The notes under the pieces were generated by a model, which made no database searches, had not been told where the DNA came from, and saw only the letters and a list, made by a program, of their open reading frames with translations. Positions 52,695 through 62,334 of a stretch of DNA of 64,000 bases are shown here, in pieces. Position numbers and translations under genes: made by a program. Position 1 is the first letter of the stretch. Each line of letters starts with the position of its first letter. Source of the stretch: Rhizobiaceae bacterium (GTDB lineage Bacteria; Pseudomonadota; Alphaproteobacteria; Rhizobiales; Rhizobiaceae); the NCBI GenBank assembly GCA_017644005.1, contig JAEPMJ010000001.1, positions 744,001-808,000 on the forward strand, read 5' to 3'.

Positions 52695-53788
52695 CAGCCG
52701 AGCCTCACCGACCTGCCGCTGGCCGCATCGAACAGATGCGCCTTGTCGAGCGAAAGGCGGAAGCGCAATGTCTCTCCAGAGCCCACGTCGCGCGGGTCGA
52801 ACATCTTGCCCAGAGCTTCCTGACCGCCAAGGCGGGTGTAGAGCAGTGTCTCGGTGCCGAGAAGTTCGGCCAGTTCGACACCCAGTTCCAGGGTCGCGCA
52901 CTGGCCCGAATCGTTGATGCCATGGCCTTCCGGTGTCATGTCGTCAGGGCGGATACCGAAAATCACGTCCTGGCCCTCGCTGACGCCGCCGGCCAGCCTT
53001 CCGGGCACGGGCACCCGACCACCATCGGCGAAAACGACACTGTCACTTTCGATGCGCGCGGGAACGAGGTTCATCGGCGGCGAGCCGATGAAGCTCGCAA
53101 CGAATGTGTTGACCGGGTTGTTGAAGACCTCCATCGGCGTTCCGACCTGCTCGATGTAGCCGTCCTTCATCACAACGATGCGGTCGGCCAACGTCATCGC
53201 CTCCACCTGATCGTGAGTGACGTAGACAACGGTGGTCTTCACCTTGTTGTGCAGCTTCTTGATCTCGGTGCGCATCTGCACGCGCAGCTTGGCGTCGAGG
53301 TTCGAAAGCGGTTCGTCAAACAGGAATGCCTCAGGGTGGCGCACGATGGCGCGGCCCATCGCAACGCGCTGGCGCTGGCCTCCCGAGAGTTCGGCGGGGG
53401 TGCGGTCCATCAATTCCGACAGGCCGAGGATTTCGGCCGCCTCGTTGACGCGCTCGGCCACGATCGCCTCCGGCTGTTTGGCTATCTTCAGGCCGAAGCC
53501 GAGGTTCTCGCGTACGCTCATATGCGGATAGAGCGCGTAATTCTGAAACACCATCGAGATGTTGCGTTTGCGCGGCGGAAGGTCGTTGACGAGAGCATCG
53601 CCGATGTGGATCTCGCCTCCCGATATCTCCTCCAGACCGGCGATCATCCTGAGAGTGGTGGATTTGCCGCAACCCGAAGGTCCGACGAGCACCACAAACT
53701 CATTATGCGCGATCTCGAGGTTGATGCCGTGGACGACCTCGACCCGACCATAGCGCTTAACGACGTTGTTCAATCGGATTTCGGACAT
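52694..53788 (-). CDS. ABC transporter ATP-binding protein, UgpC/MsmK type
   Basis: 364 residues. Walker A GPSGCGKS (36-43), LSGGQ (134-138), FLFDEP Walker B (155-160), switch His of THDQ and a C-terminal TOBE region. It powers the second CUT1 importer of the window, encoded by the genes just upstream. It aligns closely to the ATPase at 3674-4801. Confidence 0.95.
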   Translation of the reverse strand: MSEIRLNNVVKRYGRVEVVHGINLEIAHNEFVVLVGPSGCGKSTTLRMIAGLEEISGGEIHIGDALVNDLPPRKRNISMVFQNYALYPHMSVRENLGFGLKIAKQPEAIVAERVNEAAEILGLSELMDRTPAELSGGQRQRVAMGRAIVRHPEAFLFDEPLSNLDAKLRVQMRTEIKKLHNKVKTTVVYVTHDQVEAMTLADRIVVMKDGYIEQVGTPMEVFNNPVNTFVASFIGSPPMNLVPARIESDSVVFADGGRVPVPGRLAGGVSEGQDVIFGIRPDDMTPEGHGINDSGQCATLELGVELAELLGTETLLYTRLGGQEALGKMFDPRDVGSGETLRFRLSLDKAHLFDAASGRSVRLG

Positions 53789-53791
53789 GAA

Positions 53792-54649
53792 CTAACCCTT
53801 TACGCCGCCGAATGTGAGCCCGGCGATCAGATGCTTCTGAACAAGGAAGGTGAGAATGAGGGCCGGAATGATGATGATCACCGCCATCGCCGACATGCCT
53901 GCCCAGTCGATCGTGAACTGCGCAGTAAAGTCCATCAGACCGACGGGCAGGGTTTTTGAGTCGGTCGACCGCGTGAGTTGGCTTGCCAGTGCATATTCGT
54001 TCCACGAGGTCAGGAATGCGAAAATGCCGGCCGATGCGATGCCCGACTTTGCCAGCGGGAATTCCACTCTCCAGAAAGCCTGCCAGCGGGTGCAGCCGTC
54101 GACCTGCGCCGCCTCCGACATCTCCTTGGGCACCTGGCGAAAGAAGCCATCGATCAGCCAGATCGTGAAGGGGATGTTGAGCGCCGTATAGACGATGATC
54201 ATACCGAGCTTGGTGTCTATCAGACCAATACGGCTCCAGATCATGAAAACCGGCAGCGACAGGGCGATACCAGGCACCGTGCGCGACAGCATCAACCCCA
54301 GGAAGATGCTGTTTTTGAAAGGGAACCGGAACCGCGCAAAGGCATAACCACCAGACATGCCGATGATCAGTGCGATCACCGTGCTGGTTAGCGCGATCAC
54401 CAGCGAATTGGTGAAATAGGCCGGTACCGGGATCGCAACCTGCTCGGCGCCAAAGCCGAATATCTTGGCGAAATTGTTGAGGTTGAACTGTTCGGGAATC
54501 CAGATCGCCGGCTTGGACAGCACTTCCCGGTTGGGCCTGAATCCGGTCAACATCACCCATAGGCCGGGCAGGCAGATGACGAGCATCAGCAGGAATGTGA
54601 CGATCCAGGTCGCAACTGACGCGACCCGCTTTTTCAACGGCCCGTCCAT
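53792..54649 (-). CDS. CUT1 ABC transporter permease (MalG type)
   Basis: 285 residues with six membrane segments. The EAA loop reads EMSEAAQVDGCTRWQAFWRVEFP. ATG at 54649 shares one base with the stop of the preceding permease (TGATG); the longer frame to 55048 is a shadow. Confidence 0.94.
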   Translation of the reverse strand: MDGPLKKRVASVATWIVTFLLMLVICLPGLWVMLTGFRPNREVLSKPAIWIPEQFNLNNFAKIFGFGAEQVAIPVPAYFTNSLVIALTSTVIALIIGMSGGYAFARFRFPFKNSIFLGLMLSRTVPGIALSLPVFMIWSRIGLIDTKLGMIIVYTALNIPFTIWLIDGFFRQVPKEMSEAAQVDGCTRWQAFWRVEFPLAKSGIASAGIFAFLTSWNEYALASQLTRSTDSKTLPVGLMDFTAQFTIDWAGMSAMAVIIIIPALILTFLVQKHLIAGLTFGGVKG

Positions 54650-55569
54650 CACGCGGCCCCTCCCATGTAGCGCCGCGCAGCAACCAGCTTGGTGAAGAAA
54701 TAATAAGTGAAGGCGATGGACAGAACGATCGAGACATAGGCCATGGCATTGGCCTGCCCCATGCGCGAATTGTCGTAACCCACGCGGGCGATCAAGGTCC
54801 ACAAGAGCTCGGTACGTCCCGCCGGACCGCCGCCGGTCATCACGTCGACGATGTCGTACGCACGCGCCACGTCGAGCGAACGAATGGTCATGGCGATGAA
54901 GGCAAATGGCATGAGGAACGGCAAGGTGATGTGACGGAAGACCTGCAGCGGGCTGCAGCCGTCGACCTTTGCGGCCTCGATCGGGTCTCGCGGCATTGCG
55001 AAGAGGCCGGCCAGGAGCAAGATGGCGAAGACTGATGTACTCATCCACACCTCAGCGAAAATGATGGAGAACATGGCCAGGTGGCGGTCGACCAGCCACG
55101 GCGTGGCCGCGTCGGAAATGCCGAGCGACTGCAGCGCATTGTTGAGCACGCCGATGTTGTCGTTGAAGATGAACTTGAACTGGTATCCGACCAGAATCGG
55201 CGAGAACATCATGGGGAACATCATGATGGTTCTGAGCGTGCGCTGCCCCCAAGTTATGCGGTTAATGAGAAGGGCGATGCCCAGTCCGAAGATGAACTCC
55301 AGGTTGAGCGCAATGGCCAGAAACAGGATGGTGCGGCCGAACGCGATCCAGAAATCGACATCGGCGAAGATGCGCTCGTAGTTGCGCGTTCCGACCCAGC
55401 TCCACAGCGATTCAGGCCTGACAAGGCGATAGCCTGTGAAGCTGGTGTAGAGCGAAAACAGCAGCGGCAGCGCGACGACAAAGAGCAGAACCAGGAACGC
55501 AGGCGACAGCAACAGGTAGGGCGTCAGCGCCTGCCTGGTCTTGTAGGGAGACTTCCGCTTTCTGGCCAT
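54649..55569 (-). CDS. CUT1 ABC transporter permease (MalF type)
   Basis: 306 residues. A basic N terminus (MARKRKSPYK), six membrane helices and an EAA loop with DPIEAAKVDGCSPLQVFRHITLP. It follows the binding-protein gene after a spacer holding a 13-bp perfect hairpin. Confidence 0.94.
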   Translation of the reverse strand: MARKRKSPYKTRQALTPYLLLSPAFLVLLFVVALPLLFSLYTSFTGYRLVRPESLWSWVGTRNYERIFADVDFWIAFGRTILFLAIALNLEFIFGLGIALLINRITWGQRTLRTIMMFPMMFSPILVGYQFKFIFNDNIGVLNNALQSLGISDAATPWLVDRHLAMFSIIFAEVWMSTSVFAILLLAGLFAMPRDPIEAAKVDGCSPLQVFRHITLPFLMPFAFIAMTIRSLDVARAYDIVDVMTGGGPAGRTELLWTLIARVGYDNSRMGQANAMAYVSIVLSIAFTYYFFTKLVAARRYMGGAA

Positions 55570-55606
55570 GGACGATCCCGCCGAGATATTCGTAGTTGCG
55601 ATCTGT

Positions 55607-55638
55607 GAGCCGGCGCGCAGCCTATTGCGCGCCGGCTC
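55607..55638 (-). other. stem-loop between binding-protein and permease genes of the second CUT1 system
   Basis: GAGCCGGCGCGCA (55607-55619) pairs perfectly over 13 bp with TGCGCGCCGGCTC (55626-55638); loop GCCTAT. No U-run follows. Confidence 0.75.
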
Positions 55639-55653
55639 CTGACATGCGCCAGG

Positions 55654-56976
55654 CTACTGAATGTAACCTGCGTCTTCCATGATCAGGCGGGCTGCGTCGG
55701 CGGCCTGATCGAGAGCTTCCTGTGGCGTCTTCTCGCCAAGGATGGCGGCCTGCAGTTGCGGCCAGATTTCATTGGACACCTCGATCCAGGGCTCGATAAG
55801 CGGCGGTGTGAACGCATCTTCCGCCATCGACTTGGAGTAGGTATCCACAACCTCAGCCTGGAAGGCGTTACCCGCTGCCTCGAACTCGGCCTTGACATCC
55901 TTCCAGACCTGGGTGCGGGTTGGCAGAAGGCCCTTGCGCGCCTCGATCATCTGACGGTCATGGTCGGTCAGGAAGGTGATGAAGGAGGCAGCAGCTTCCT
56001 TGTTGTCGCAAGTCTCGGTGATCGAAAAGGTGTGGCTGCCGGCCCAACCCGAACGCTTGCCGCCGGTGCCCTTAGGCGCCCGCACGAGGCCGACGTCGCC
56101 GGCGACCTTGGAGTTGGCAGGATCGTTGAAGAATGCAGCCCAGCCGGCCCAATCCAGGTTGAGCGCAACGGTGCCCGAGGCAAAGCCAAGGCCGGTGTCG
56201 TCCCAAAGATAGTTGAGAACACCTGCCGGGACGGCCTTGGAGTCATAGAGTTCCTTGAACCACATGACGGTCTTTACTCCGGCTTCGGAGTTGAATGTGG
56301 GGTTCCAGTTCTCATCGAACAGCGCACCGCCATTGGCCACCAGCATCTCGTAAAAGCGACCGGTAATCGCCTCGTCCTTGCCGACATATTGCGTGCCGTA
56401 GAAGGTCGGAGCGTTCGCAAAGAACATCGCCTGATCCTTGAACTGGTCAAAGGTCTCCGGCGGCGTCAGGTCGTAGCCATACTTGGCCTTGAACGCATCC
56501 TTGTTGGCCTGGTCCTCGTAAAGAGACTTCTTGTAGAAGAGATTGGAGACGTCGGAATGGCGCGGCAACTGCACCAGCCGCTCGTTCACAGTCGAGTTCT
56601 TGATGGCCAGCGTATCGAACTCGGCCAGCACGTCATCGGCGACCACGCCGTTCAGATCGATGTATATGTTGCCATATTGCGGTGCAAAGGAAGTGTGGTT
56701 GGAACCGACGCACCAGTCGAGCGTTCCGGCCGCGATATCCTGCTTGATTTCGCGGTCGAGCTCAAAGTGGTTCTTGCGCGAAAGCACTTCCACCTTGGCG
56801 CCTGTCATCTCCTCCCATTTGGGAATTTCGGCATAAAGTGGTTCGTACTGCGCGCCGCCGATCAACTTAACTCGCAGCGTGTAGCCGTCGAACTCGCCAG
56901 CCAGCGCCGATGTGCCGGACAGCAGCAGCGGCAAGAGCGCCGCGCAGGTCAGGGACTTCAGTTTTGGGCTTCTCAT
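55654..56976 (-). CDS. extracellular solute-binding protein, family 1
   Basis: 440 residues. Sec signal peptide ending near ALA-G (residues 25-27), then a two-lobe sugar-binding fold. GGGAGG lies in front of the ATG. It feeds the CUT1 permeases. With RhaM-like mutarotase and dehydratases in the same operon, the probable ligand is a sugar or short saccharide. Confidence 0.94.
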   Translation of the reverse strand: MRSPKLKSLTCAALLPLLLSGTSALAGEFDGYTLRVKLIGGAQYEPLYAEIPKWEEMTGAKVEVLSRKNHFELDREIKQDIAAGTLDWCVGSNHTSFAPQYGNIYIDLNGVVADDVLAEFDTLAIKNSTVNERLVQLPRHSDVSNLFYKKSLYEDQANKDAFKAKYGYDLTPPETFDQFKDQAMFFANAPTFYGTQYVGKDEAITGRFYEMLVANGGALFDENWNPTFNSEAGVKTVMWFKELYDSKAVPAGVLNYLWDDTGLGFASGTVALNLDWAGWAAFFNDPANSKVAGDVGLVRAPKGTGGKRSGWAGSHTFSITETCDNKEAAASFITFLTDHDRQMIEARKGLLPTRTQVWKDVKAEFEAAGNAFQAEVVDTYSKSMAEDAFTPPLIEPWIEVSNEIWPQLQAAILGEKTPQEALDQAADAARLIMEDAGYIQ

Positions 56977-57001
56977 CGGTTCCTCCCGTTGTTTAAGCCG
57001 G

Positions 57002-58240
57002 TCAGTCGCCGGAAATACGCACCTGCGTATCGCCGGGCATCATCGTGCCACCGCTTCCCGCCGGCATCGTTTCGGCAAGCAGAGCGTTGAAAATCCTGTC
57101 CTGATCGGCGCCGAGCGCGGGCGCGGCGCGTGCTGATTTCAGAACCTGTCCGTTGATGCGGATCGGCCCGCGCAAGGCTGCGAGTTCCTTGCCGGCGCTG
57201 CGACTGATCACCTGCTCGAAATCGAGCAGGCTCCATGCCTCGCTGTCGAGCAAGGCCGGCCAGTCGAGCACTTCGGAACACCAGATGTCCGCCGGCTGCA
57301 GAATTGCCAGCCAATCTGCCGTGCTGCGCCGCTCGATCGCCGAGGCCATAATCGCCTTGATTTCGTCGCGGTGGCGCATCAGAGCAGAGCCGTCATCGTA
57401 GTAGGGCGCCAGGCCATCGATCTCCATCAGCTCACCCAACGTACGCAGAGACGGCGTCATGGCCACGGCGAGATAGCTGTCTGAGGTCCGGTAGACGCCG
57501 TAAGGCGCACCCAGATAGGCATGTGCGCCACTAACGCTGCTGCGACGGGGTGCCCGGCGGCCGTCATTGAGATGCGTCGTCAGCACCTCGAACTGAAAGT
57601 CGATCATCGCCTCAAGAAGGCTGGTGTCGACGCGCGCCCCGCGACCGTGAATGCCCCGCCCGACAAGAGCCGCAAGGATACCCTGTGCCAACGCGTTGCC
57701 GGCCAGCATATCGGCAACCGCAAGGCCCATCGGCATCGGCGGATCGCTCTCGCTGCCAGTGAGCCAGAGCAGACCCGAGCGGGCCTGAGCTAGCAGGTCC
57801 TGCCCCGGCTGGTCCTTCCAGGGGCCTTCTTCGCCATAGCCTGAAATCGAGCCGTATATGATGCGCGGGTTGATTTCGCGAACGGCGTCGTAGCCGAATC
57901 CCTGGCGCTCGATGACACCCGGGCGGAAATTCTGAACCATGACGTCGGCTGTTTTCAGAAGGCCGCGGAGGCGTTCGCGATCGTCCGCGTTACGCAAGTC
58001 CGCGGTAATGCTCTCCTTATTGCGGTTGATTGCGTGAAACAGCGTGTTGTCGCCGTCAATATTGGTGTCTGACAGATAGAGGTGTCGGCACAGGTCACCG
58101 ATGCCGGGGCGCTCGACCTTGATCACCCGCGCGCCAAGGTCGGCAAGCTTGAGCGTACATAGCGGACCGGAAAGAAACTGACTGAAATCCAGCACCACCA
58201 AACCGGCAAGCGGGCGCTGGTCTTGGGGCAGCGTCTTCAT
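57002..58240 (-). CDS. class III CoA-transferase (CaiB/BaiF family)
   Basis: 412 residues. N-terminal LAGLVVLDFSQFLSGPL, RPGIGD, and VADML with Asp177 at the position of the family's catalytic Asp. Enzymes of this family move CoA between carboxylic acids without free CoA. ATG at 58240 follows GAGGAC and overlaps the upstream gene by 4 bp (ATGA); the TTG two codons earlier is less likely. Linked MaoC proteins suggest hydration or dehydration of the CoA ester it makes. Confidence 0.92.
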   Translation of the reverse strand: MKTLPQDQRPLAGLVVLDFSQFLSGPLCTLKLADLGARVIKVERPGIGDLCRHLYLSDTNIDGDNTLFHAINRNKESITADLRNADDRERLRGLLKTADVMVQNFRPGVIERQGFGYDAVREINPRIIYGSISGYGEEGPWKDQPGQDLLAQARSGLLWLTGSESDPPMPMGLAVADMLAGNALAQGILAALVGRGIHGRGARVDTSLLEAMIDFQFEVLTTHLNDGRRAPRRSSVSGAHAYLGAPYGVYRTSDSYLAVAMTPSLRTLGELMEIDGLAPYYDDGSALMRHRDEIKAIMASAIERRSTADWLAILQPADIWCSEVLDWPALLDSEAWSLLDFEQVISRSAGKELAALRGPIRINGQVLKSARAAPALGADQDRIFNALLAETMPAGSGGTMMPGDTQVRISGD

Positions 58241-59370
58241 TGGCAACTGTCCTCGTAGGCGGTCAGCAGCCGGTCAGCGGTGTCGAAAACATTCGCCTCG
58301 CCGCACAGGCACGCATGGATGATGTCGCCACCCCTGTCCTGAAAACGCATATAGCCGTCGTGGCGCGGGCGCAGCCAGGCCGTGTCCAGCGTTTTCCTGG
58401 TGTTGCGGAAAAAGTTCCGCGTCGCCGCGTTGCAGATGTCATCGTCCCAGGCGACGGCATTGGCGGGCTGGCCACCGCTTTCGAAAAACAGCCCCTTCTG
58501 GCATTCGGCGCCGGAGATCATGAAGGCATAGTCGACAGCTGCATCCCGGTGCGGCGATGCGGCCGAGACGGCTATTCCGGTTCCGCCGATCACCGTGCCG
58601 TGCGGGTCGCCGTCGAATCCCGGTGCGTTGGAAAACTCCAGAGGGAAGCGGCAATAGCCGTCGCGGCTGTAGTTGGTGTATCCGTAACCGAATGGTGAGT
58701 AGGACGGCGCGCGCGCCTGGCGGCCCATCCATTCGTAGACGCCAATAGGATCGAGCGTCAGGCACCGCTGATCCATGAGCGCTGCGATCTCACGCAAGGT
58801 TTCCAGTATTTCGACGGCCTCTTCGCGCATGCAAAGACCGTCGGAGCCGGCAACCGCATATCCCCTGTTCACCGCCATACCGAGAAACGTCATCAGCGCG
58901 TTGATCGGGATCAGCGCGAATCCCACCTCGCCCTTGCGCGCCATATCCAAGACCTCGTTCCAGTGGCTCGGCGCCTCCGACAGGCGGTCCGTGCGGTAGG
59001 CGGCAACCGGGGTGGCGGCATCAATGGCCAACGCCCACTGGCGACCGTCGAACTGGTAGGAGCGATGCGACACACCCACGGACTGGGATGCCAGAAGGTC
59101 GAGTTCGCCATCGCGGCCCATGCCGTCCAGCGGGAACAGAAGGCCGCTGCGCGCCACCTCGCCGACATGCGGGTGATCGATGACCATTAGATCGTAGCTG
59201 TTTGCCATTTCCCCGATCGGACGGTCGGCGAAAGCCTGTAGCGATCGCTTCTCCCAGGTAATGGTGACGCCCGGGTTCGTTGCGGCGAAAGCCTCGGACG
59301 TCGCGATCATGGGATCGAAGCCGCGGCTATGGTCCCAGGTCATGCCGCGGAGATGCACGGCTTCAGCCAT
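58237..59370 (-). CDS. solute-binding-protein-like protein without signal peptide
   Basis: 377 residues that resemble family 1 extracellular binding proteins across the whole length (for instance [24 protein letters not shown] and [21 protein letters not shown]). The protein starts directly at the first strand ([16 protein letters not shown]) with no signal peptide or membrane segment, and the upstream bases in frame encode none. It is locked between CoA-transferase (4-bp overlap) and MaoC (8-bp overlap) genes. It may be a cytoplasmic binding or sensing protein, or a binding protein that lost export. Confidence 0.82.
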   Translation of the reverse strand: MAEAVHLRGMTWDHSRGFDPMIATSEAFAATNPGVTITWEKRSLQAFADRPIGEMANSYDLMVIDHPHVGEVARSGLLFPLDGMGRDGELDLLASQSVGVSHRSYQFDGRQWALAIDAATPVAAYRTDRLSEAPSHWNEVLDMARKGEVGFALIPINALMTFLGMAVNRGYAVAGSDGLCMREEAVEILETLREIAALMDQRCLTLDPIGVYEWMGRQARAPSYSPFGYGYTNYSRDGYCRFPLEFSNAPGFDGDPHGTVIGGTGIAVSAASPHRDAAVDYAFMISGAECQKGLFFESGGQPANAVAWDDDICNAATRNFFRNTRKTLDTAWLRPRHDGYMRFQDRGGDIIHACLCGEANVFDTADRLLTAYEDSCQ

Positions 59371-59926
59371 CACGCCCGCCCTTGCGGCCCCGGGCCACGT
59401 CTTCTGCGAATTTCGACGGGTCGCGATAGAGCGCAGTCAGCAGATGTTCTGCGTAAAGCGCCAGTTCGCCTCCGTCCTTGTAGACCGAATAGCTCACCCG
59501 CAACTTGCCCATTTTCGCATCATGCGGCCGCTTGGAGAGGTTTTCCCGGATCGTGTAGATCGTATCGCCGATAAAAACCGGCTTGATGAAACGAAGCCTG
59601 TCGTAACCGTAGGAGAACGAGTTCAGGCAGTTGGTTGCGGCCAGGCCGAGCCCGTAGGAAAAGACCATCGCTCCTGCCACGAGACGCTTGCCGAACACAC
59701 CTTCCTTCTCGGCGAATTCGCGGTCCGAGACATATGGGTGATGGTCCATCACCAGCGAATTGAAGAGCATCGATTCGCCTTCGGCTATGGTGCGGCGGAT
59801 GGAGCGAATTTTGTCGCCAACAACGAAATCCTCGTAGAACCAATCCTCTGAATTCCAGACAGCAATGGCTGCATGCTCCTCCGGCAGACCCGGAAGTGAG
59901 CGCGGATGAACGCCTATTTCAGCCAT
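59363..59926 (-). CDS. MaoC-like hotdog protein (possible dehydratase)
   Basis: 187 residues. The hotdog fold is indicated by [18 protein letters not shown] and [16 protein letters not shown]. The hydratase motif region reads MDHHPYVSD: an Asp is present, but the His expected five residues later is Val. Activity as an enoyl-CoA hydratase is thus uncertain. GGGGAGGAAG before ATG 59926 fixes the start; a longer frame to 60016 runs into the promoter. It is the first gene of the leftward operon. Confidence 0.87.
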   Translation of the reverse strand: MAEIGVHPRSLPGLPEEHAAIAVWNSEDWFYEDFVVGDKIRSIRRTIAEGESMLFNSLVMDHHPYVSDREFAEKEGVFGKRLVAGAMVFSYGLGLAATNCLNSFSYGYDRLRFIKPVFIGDTIYTIRENLSKRPHDAKMGKLRVSYSVYKDGGELALYAEHLLTALYRDPSKFAEDVARGRKGGRDG

Positions 59927-60000
59927 GACTTCCTCCCCGCCGGCGAGCAGAGCGCCTCGTTCATTTACGTTCACACATGACTTTTCATATGTCAAATCTT

Positions 60001-60017
60001 TTTGTATATATGACAAA
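60001..60017. promoter_or_regulatory. near-palindrome between the divergent MaoC genes
   Basis: TTTGTATATATGACAAA is a 17-bp near-palindrome in an A/T-rich divergent region of 111 bp. A related ATATGTCAAA lies about 20 bp before it. It may be an operator for the IclR protein encoded at 61552 or overlap a -10. Confidence 0.35.
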
Positions 60018-60037
60018 GCCAGCTAGGGAGGAAAGGA

Positions 60038-60490
60038 ATGGAGAACGCGAAGTTCTTCGAGGATTATGAAGTCGGTCGGGCTCGCCAAACGCAGGCCCGC
60101 ACCATCACCGAGACCGACATCGTCTTTCACGCAGGTCATTCGGGCGATTACTTCCCGCATCACGTCGATGTGGAATTCTGCAAGACACAGCCGTTCAAGC
60201 GACCGATCGCGCACGGCACGATGACATTCGCCATCGGCATTGGCCTGACTGCGACGGAGATCAATCCGCGCGCCATGAGTTACGGCTATGAGCGGCTGCG
60301 TTTCCCAAAACCGGTTTATGCGGGCGACACGATCCGTACCGCCGTCACCATCAAGTCGAAGGAAGTGGACCACAAGCGTCCAGGCTACGGCCGCGTCGTA
60401 GAAACGAAGGAAGTCACCAACCAGAATGGCGACACGGTCATGTATGTGGAGCACATTCTGATAGTAGAGATGAGAGGACGGAGCGCATGA
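60038..60490 (+). CDS. MaoC-family (R)-specific hydratase-like protein
   Basis: 150 residues, one hotdog domain. The hydratase motif SGDYFPHHVD keeps both the Asp and the His five residues on; IAHGTMTFAIGIG and YERLRFPKPVYAGDTI follow. It probably hydrates or dehydrates a CoA ester. Strong GGGAGGAAAGG before ATG. It overlaps the Gfo/Idh gene by 4 bp (ATGA). It is a likely partner of the atypical MaoC protein read from the other strand. Confidence 0.9.
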   Translation: MENAKFFEDYEVGRARQTQARTITETDIVFHAGHSGDYFPHHVDVEFCKTQPFKRPIAHGTMTFAIGIGLTATEINPRAMSYGYERLRFPKPVYAGDTIRTAVTIKSKEVDHKRPGYGRVVETKEVTNQNGDTVMYVEHILIVEMRGRSA

Positions 60491-61551
60491 TTCCCGACCT
60501 GAAACAGAGCTGGCCGCGACCCTCCATTCCCAAGCCCGTGGTCATTATCGGCGCCGGAGGCATCGTGCGCGACGCCCACATGCCGGCATACGCAAAGGCT
60601 GGCATCGCGGTGAAGGGCGTGACCGACGTGGACACCGGCCGGGCGGCGGCGCTTGCCGCCGATCACGGTCTAGAAAGTGTCTATCCAACGCTGAAGGCTG
60701 CCGTCGCTGAAAACGGGACGGACTGCGTGTACGACCTCGCCACGCCGCCGCACGTCATTTCCGACATACTGCCCGATCTGCCGGACGGCGCTGCGGTCCT
60801 GATCCAGAAGCCCATGGGTGCGGACCAGGAACAGGCGCGCGCGATCCGTGACATTTGCCGGACCAAGAAGCTGAAATCAGCCGTCAATTTCCAGCTCCGT
60901 TTCTCGCCGATGATGATGGCCGCGAAAAATGCCGTCGAACGCGGGCTGTTGGGCGAGCTGCTGGAAATCGAGGTGCATCTCAATATCTACACTCCCTGGC
61001 AGATTTTCCCGTTCCTCATCCCGATGAAACGCGTCGAGATCGCCGTGCATTCCATCCATTACCTCGACACGATTCGTGCCATCGCCGGCAATCCGCGCGG
61101 CGTTTTCGCTCGGTCCATGAGCGATCCTCGAGCAGCCGACTTTGCGCAAACGCGTACGTCGGTCATCCTGGATTACGGCGATAGGCTGCGTGCGCTTATG
61201 TCCATCAATCACAACCATCAATGCGGTCGTAAATTCCAGTCGGCATGGTTCCGGTTCGAGGGCACCGAGGGGGTGATGATGGTCAAGCTGGGTGTCTGTT
61301 ACGACTACCCAAACGGAGAAGCGGACGAGCTATGGTATTGCGGCGGAAGCGGCGAATGGGAGCAGATTCCGCTGGAAGGGAGCTGGTTCATCGACGCCTT
61401 CATGGGAACGATGCGCAATGTGCAGCGCTTCGATGCCGGCGAGGATGACAGCCTGTACGCTTCTACTGATGACGCCTACGAAACCATGGCGTTGGTCGAG
61501 GCCTGCTTCCGATCGCTCGACGTACCGGCTGTGGCGCTCGAACTCGACTGA
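60487..61551 (+). CDS. Gfo/Idh/MocA-family oxidoreductase
   Basis: 354 residues. NAD(P)-binding GAGGIVRDAHMPAY near 22-35, and QKP in place of the usual EKP, with the Lys kept. The C-terminal domain has IAVHSIHYLDTIRAIAG, which includes the catalytic-His region of the family. Such enzymes oxidise sugars, inositols or related hydroxyls. It may supply the sugar dehydrogenase that the leftward operon lacks. Its stop abuts the stop of the convergent IclR gene. Confidence 0.9.
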   Translation: MIPDLKQSWPRPSIPKPVVIIGAGGIVRDAHMPAYAKAGIAVKGVTDVDTGRAAALAADHGLESVYPTLKAAVAENGTDCVYDLATPPHVISDILPDLPDGAAVLIQKPMGADQEQARAIRDICRTKKLKSAVNFQLRFSPMMMAAKNAVERGLLGELLEIEVHLNIYTPWQIFPFLIPMKRVEIAVHSIHYLDTIRAIAGNPRGVFARSMSDPRAADFAQTRTSVILDYGDRLRALMSINHNHQCGRKFQSAWFRFEGTEGVMMVKLGVCYDYPNGEADELWYCGGSGEWEQIPLEGSWFIDAFMGTMRNVQRFDAGEDDSLYASTDDAYETMALVEACFRSLDVPAVALELD

Positions 61552-62334
61552 TCATCCCACAGGCACCATGGCGCTGCTGCCGGAGCCCATGGCCTGGCTG
61601 AGCTCGCGCGCGGCCGCCACCGTCTTTTCCACGCACGTCTCAAACTTGACCGGGTCGGTGGTGCGCTCGATATGCGGCACTGTCAGCGCAGCCACCGCTT
61701 TGCCGGAATGGTCGAAAACCGGAACCGCAATGTTCACCACGCCTCGCACCACGAAGCTGTCACGCACTTCGTAGCCGGTCTCGCGGATCGAACGCAGGTC
61801 TTTTTCCAGCTCTTTGCGCGAGATACCTCGAGGCAGCGGAGCTGCGGCGATGTGCAGGTCCAGTTCCTCGCGTGGCATGTGCGCGACGATCACCCGTCCG
61901 CTTGAGGCATTCCACAATTCGATCTTGGCGCCCAGGCGAACGCTCATCACATTATTGGAGGGGCTGTCGACCTGCCCAATCACCAGGACCTCATTGTTGG
62001 TGACGATGCCCAGATGGACTGACTGGCGGATTTCAGCGGCCAGGTGACGCATGCACGGGCCAGCGATCGCTGTCAGGCGACGCACATTGGGCAGCCGGTG
62101 CGCCAGCTCGAACAGGAAGGTGGTGAGCACATAACGGCCCGACGATCCGTCCTGGGCCACATAGCCGCGCTGTTCCAGCACAGCCAGCATGCGAAATATT
62201 TCGCCGACCGAGCGCGAGAGAGCACGGGCAATATCCGACAGGCTGAGCCCAAACTCCTCACCCGACAGCAGTTCGATTATGTCCAGGCCTTTTTCAAGCG
62301 CTGGCGCGGAGTACTTTTTGTGTTCTGCGCCCAT
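61552..62334 (-). CDS. IclR-family transcriptional regulator
   Basis: 260 residues. Helix-turn-helix around 12-62 (LSDIARALSRSVGEIFRML), then the effector domain with SSGRVIVAHM. It is less like the two other IclR proteins, which resemble each other. ATG at 62334 follows AGAAGAG; TTG at 62349 is the alternative. It lies between the MaoC/Gfo operon and the family 5 binding protein and probably controls one of them. Confidence 0.92.
   Translation of the reverse strand: MGAEHKKYSAPALEKGLDIIELLSGEEFGLSLSDIARALSRSVGEIFRMLAVLEQRGYVAQDGSSGRYVLTTFLFELAHRLPNVRRLTAIAGPCMRHLAAEIRQSVHLGIVTNNEVLVIGQVDSPSNNVMSVRLGAKIELWNASSGRVIVAHMPREELDLHIAAAPLPRGISRKELEKDLRSIRETGYEVRDSFVVRGVVNIAVPVFDHSGKAVAALTVPHIERTTDPVKFETCVEKTVAAARELSQAMGSGSSAMVPVG

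Noticed and set aside
52736..53959. 407-residue plus-strand open frame
   Set aside because: It is antisense to the UgpC-type ATPase and runs into the permease; no ribosome site or domain.
55756..57090. 444-residue plus-strand open frame
   Set aside because: It lies opposite the binding-protein gene 55654-56976, whose signal peptide and fold are clear; the plus frame is a high-GC shadow.
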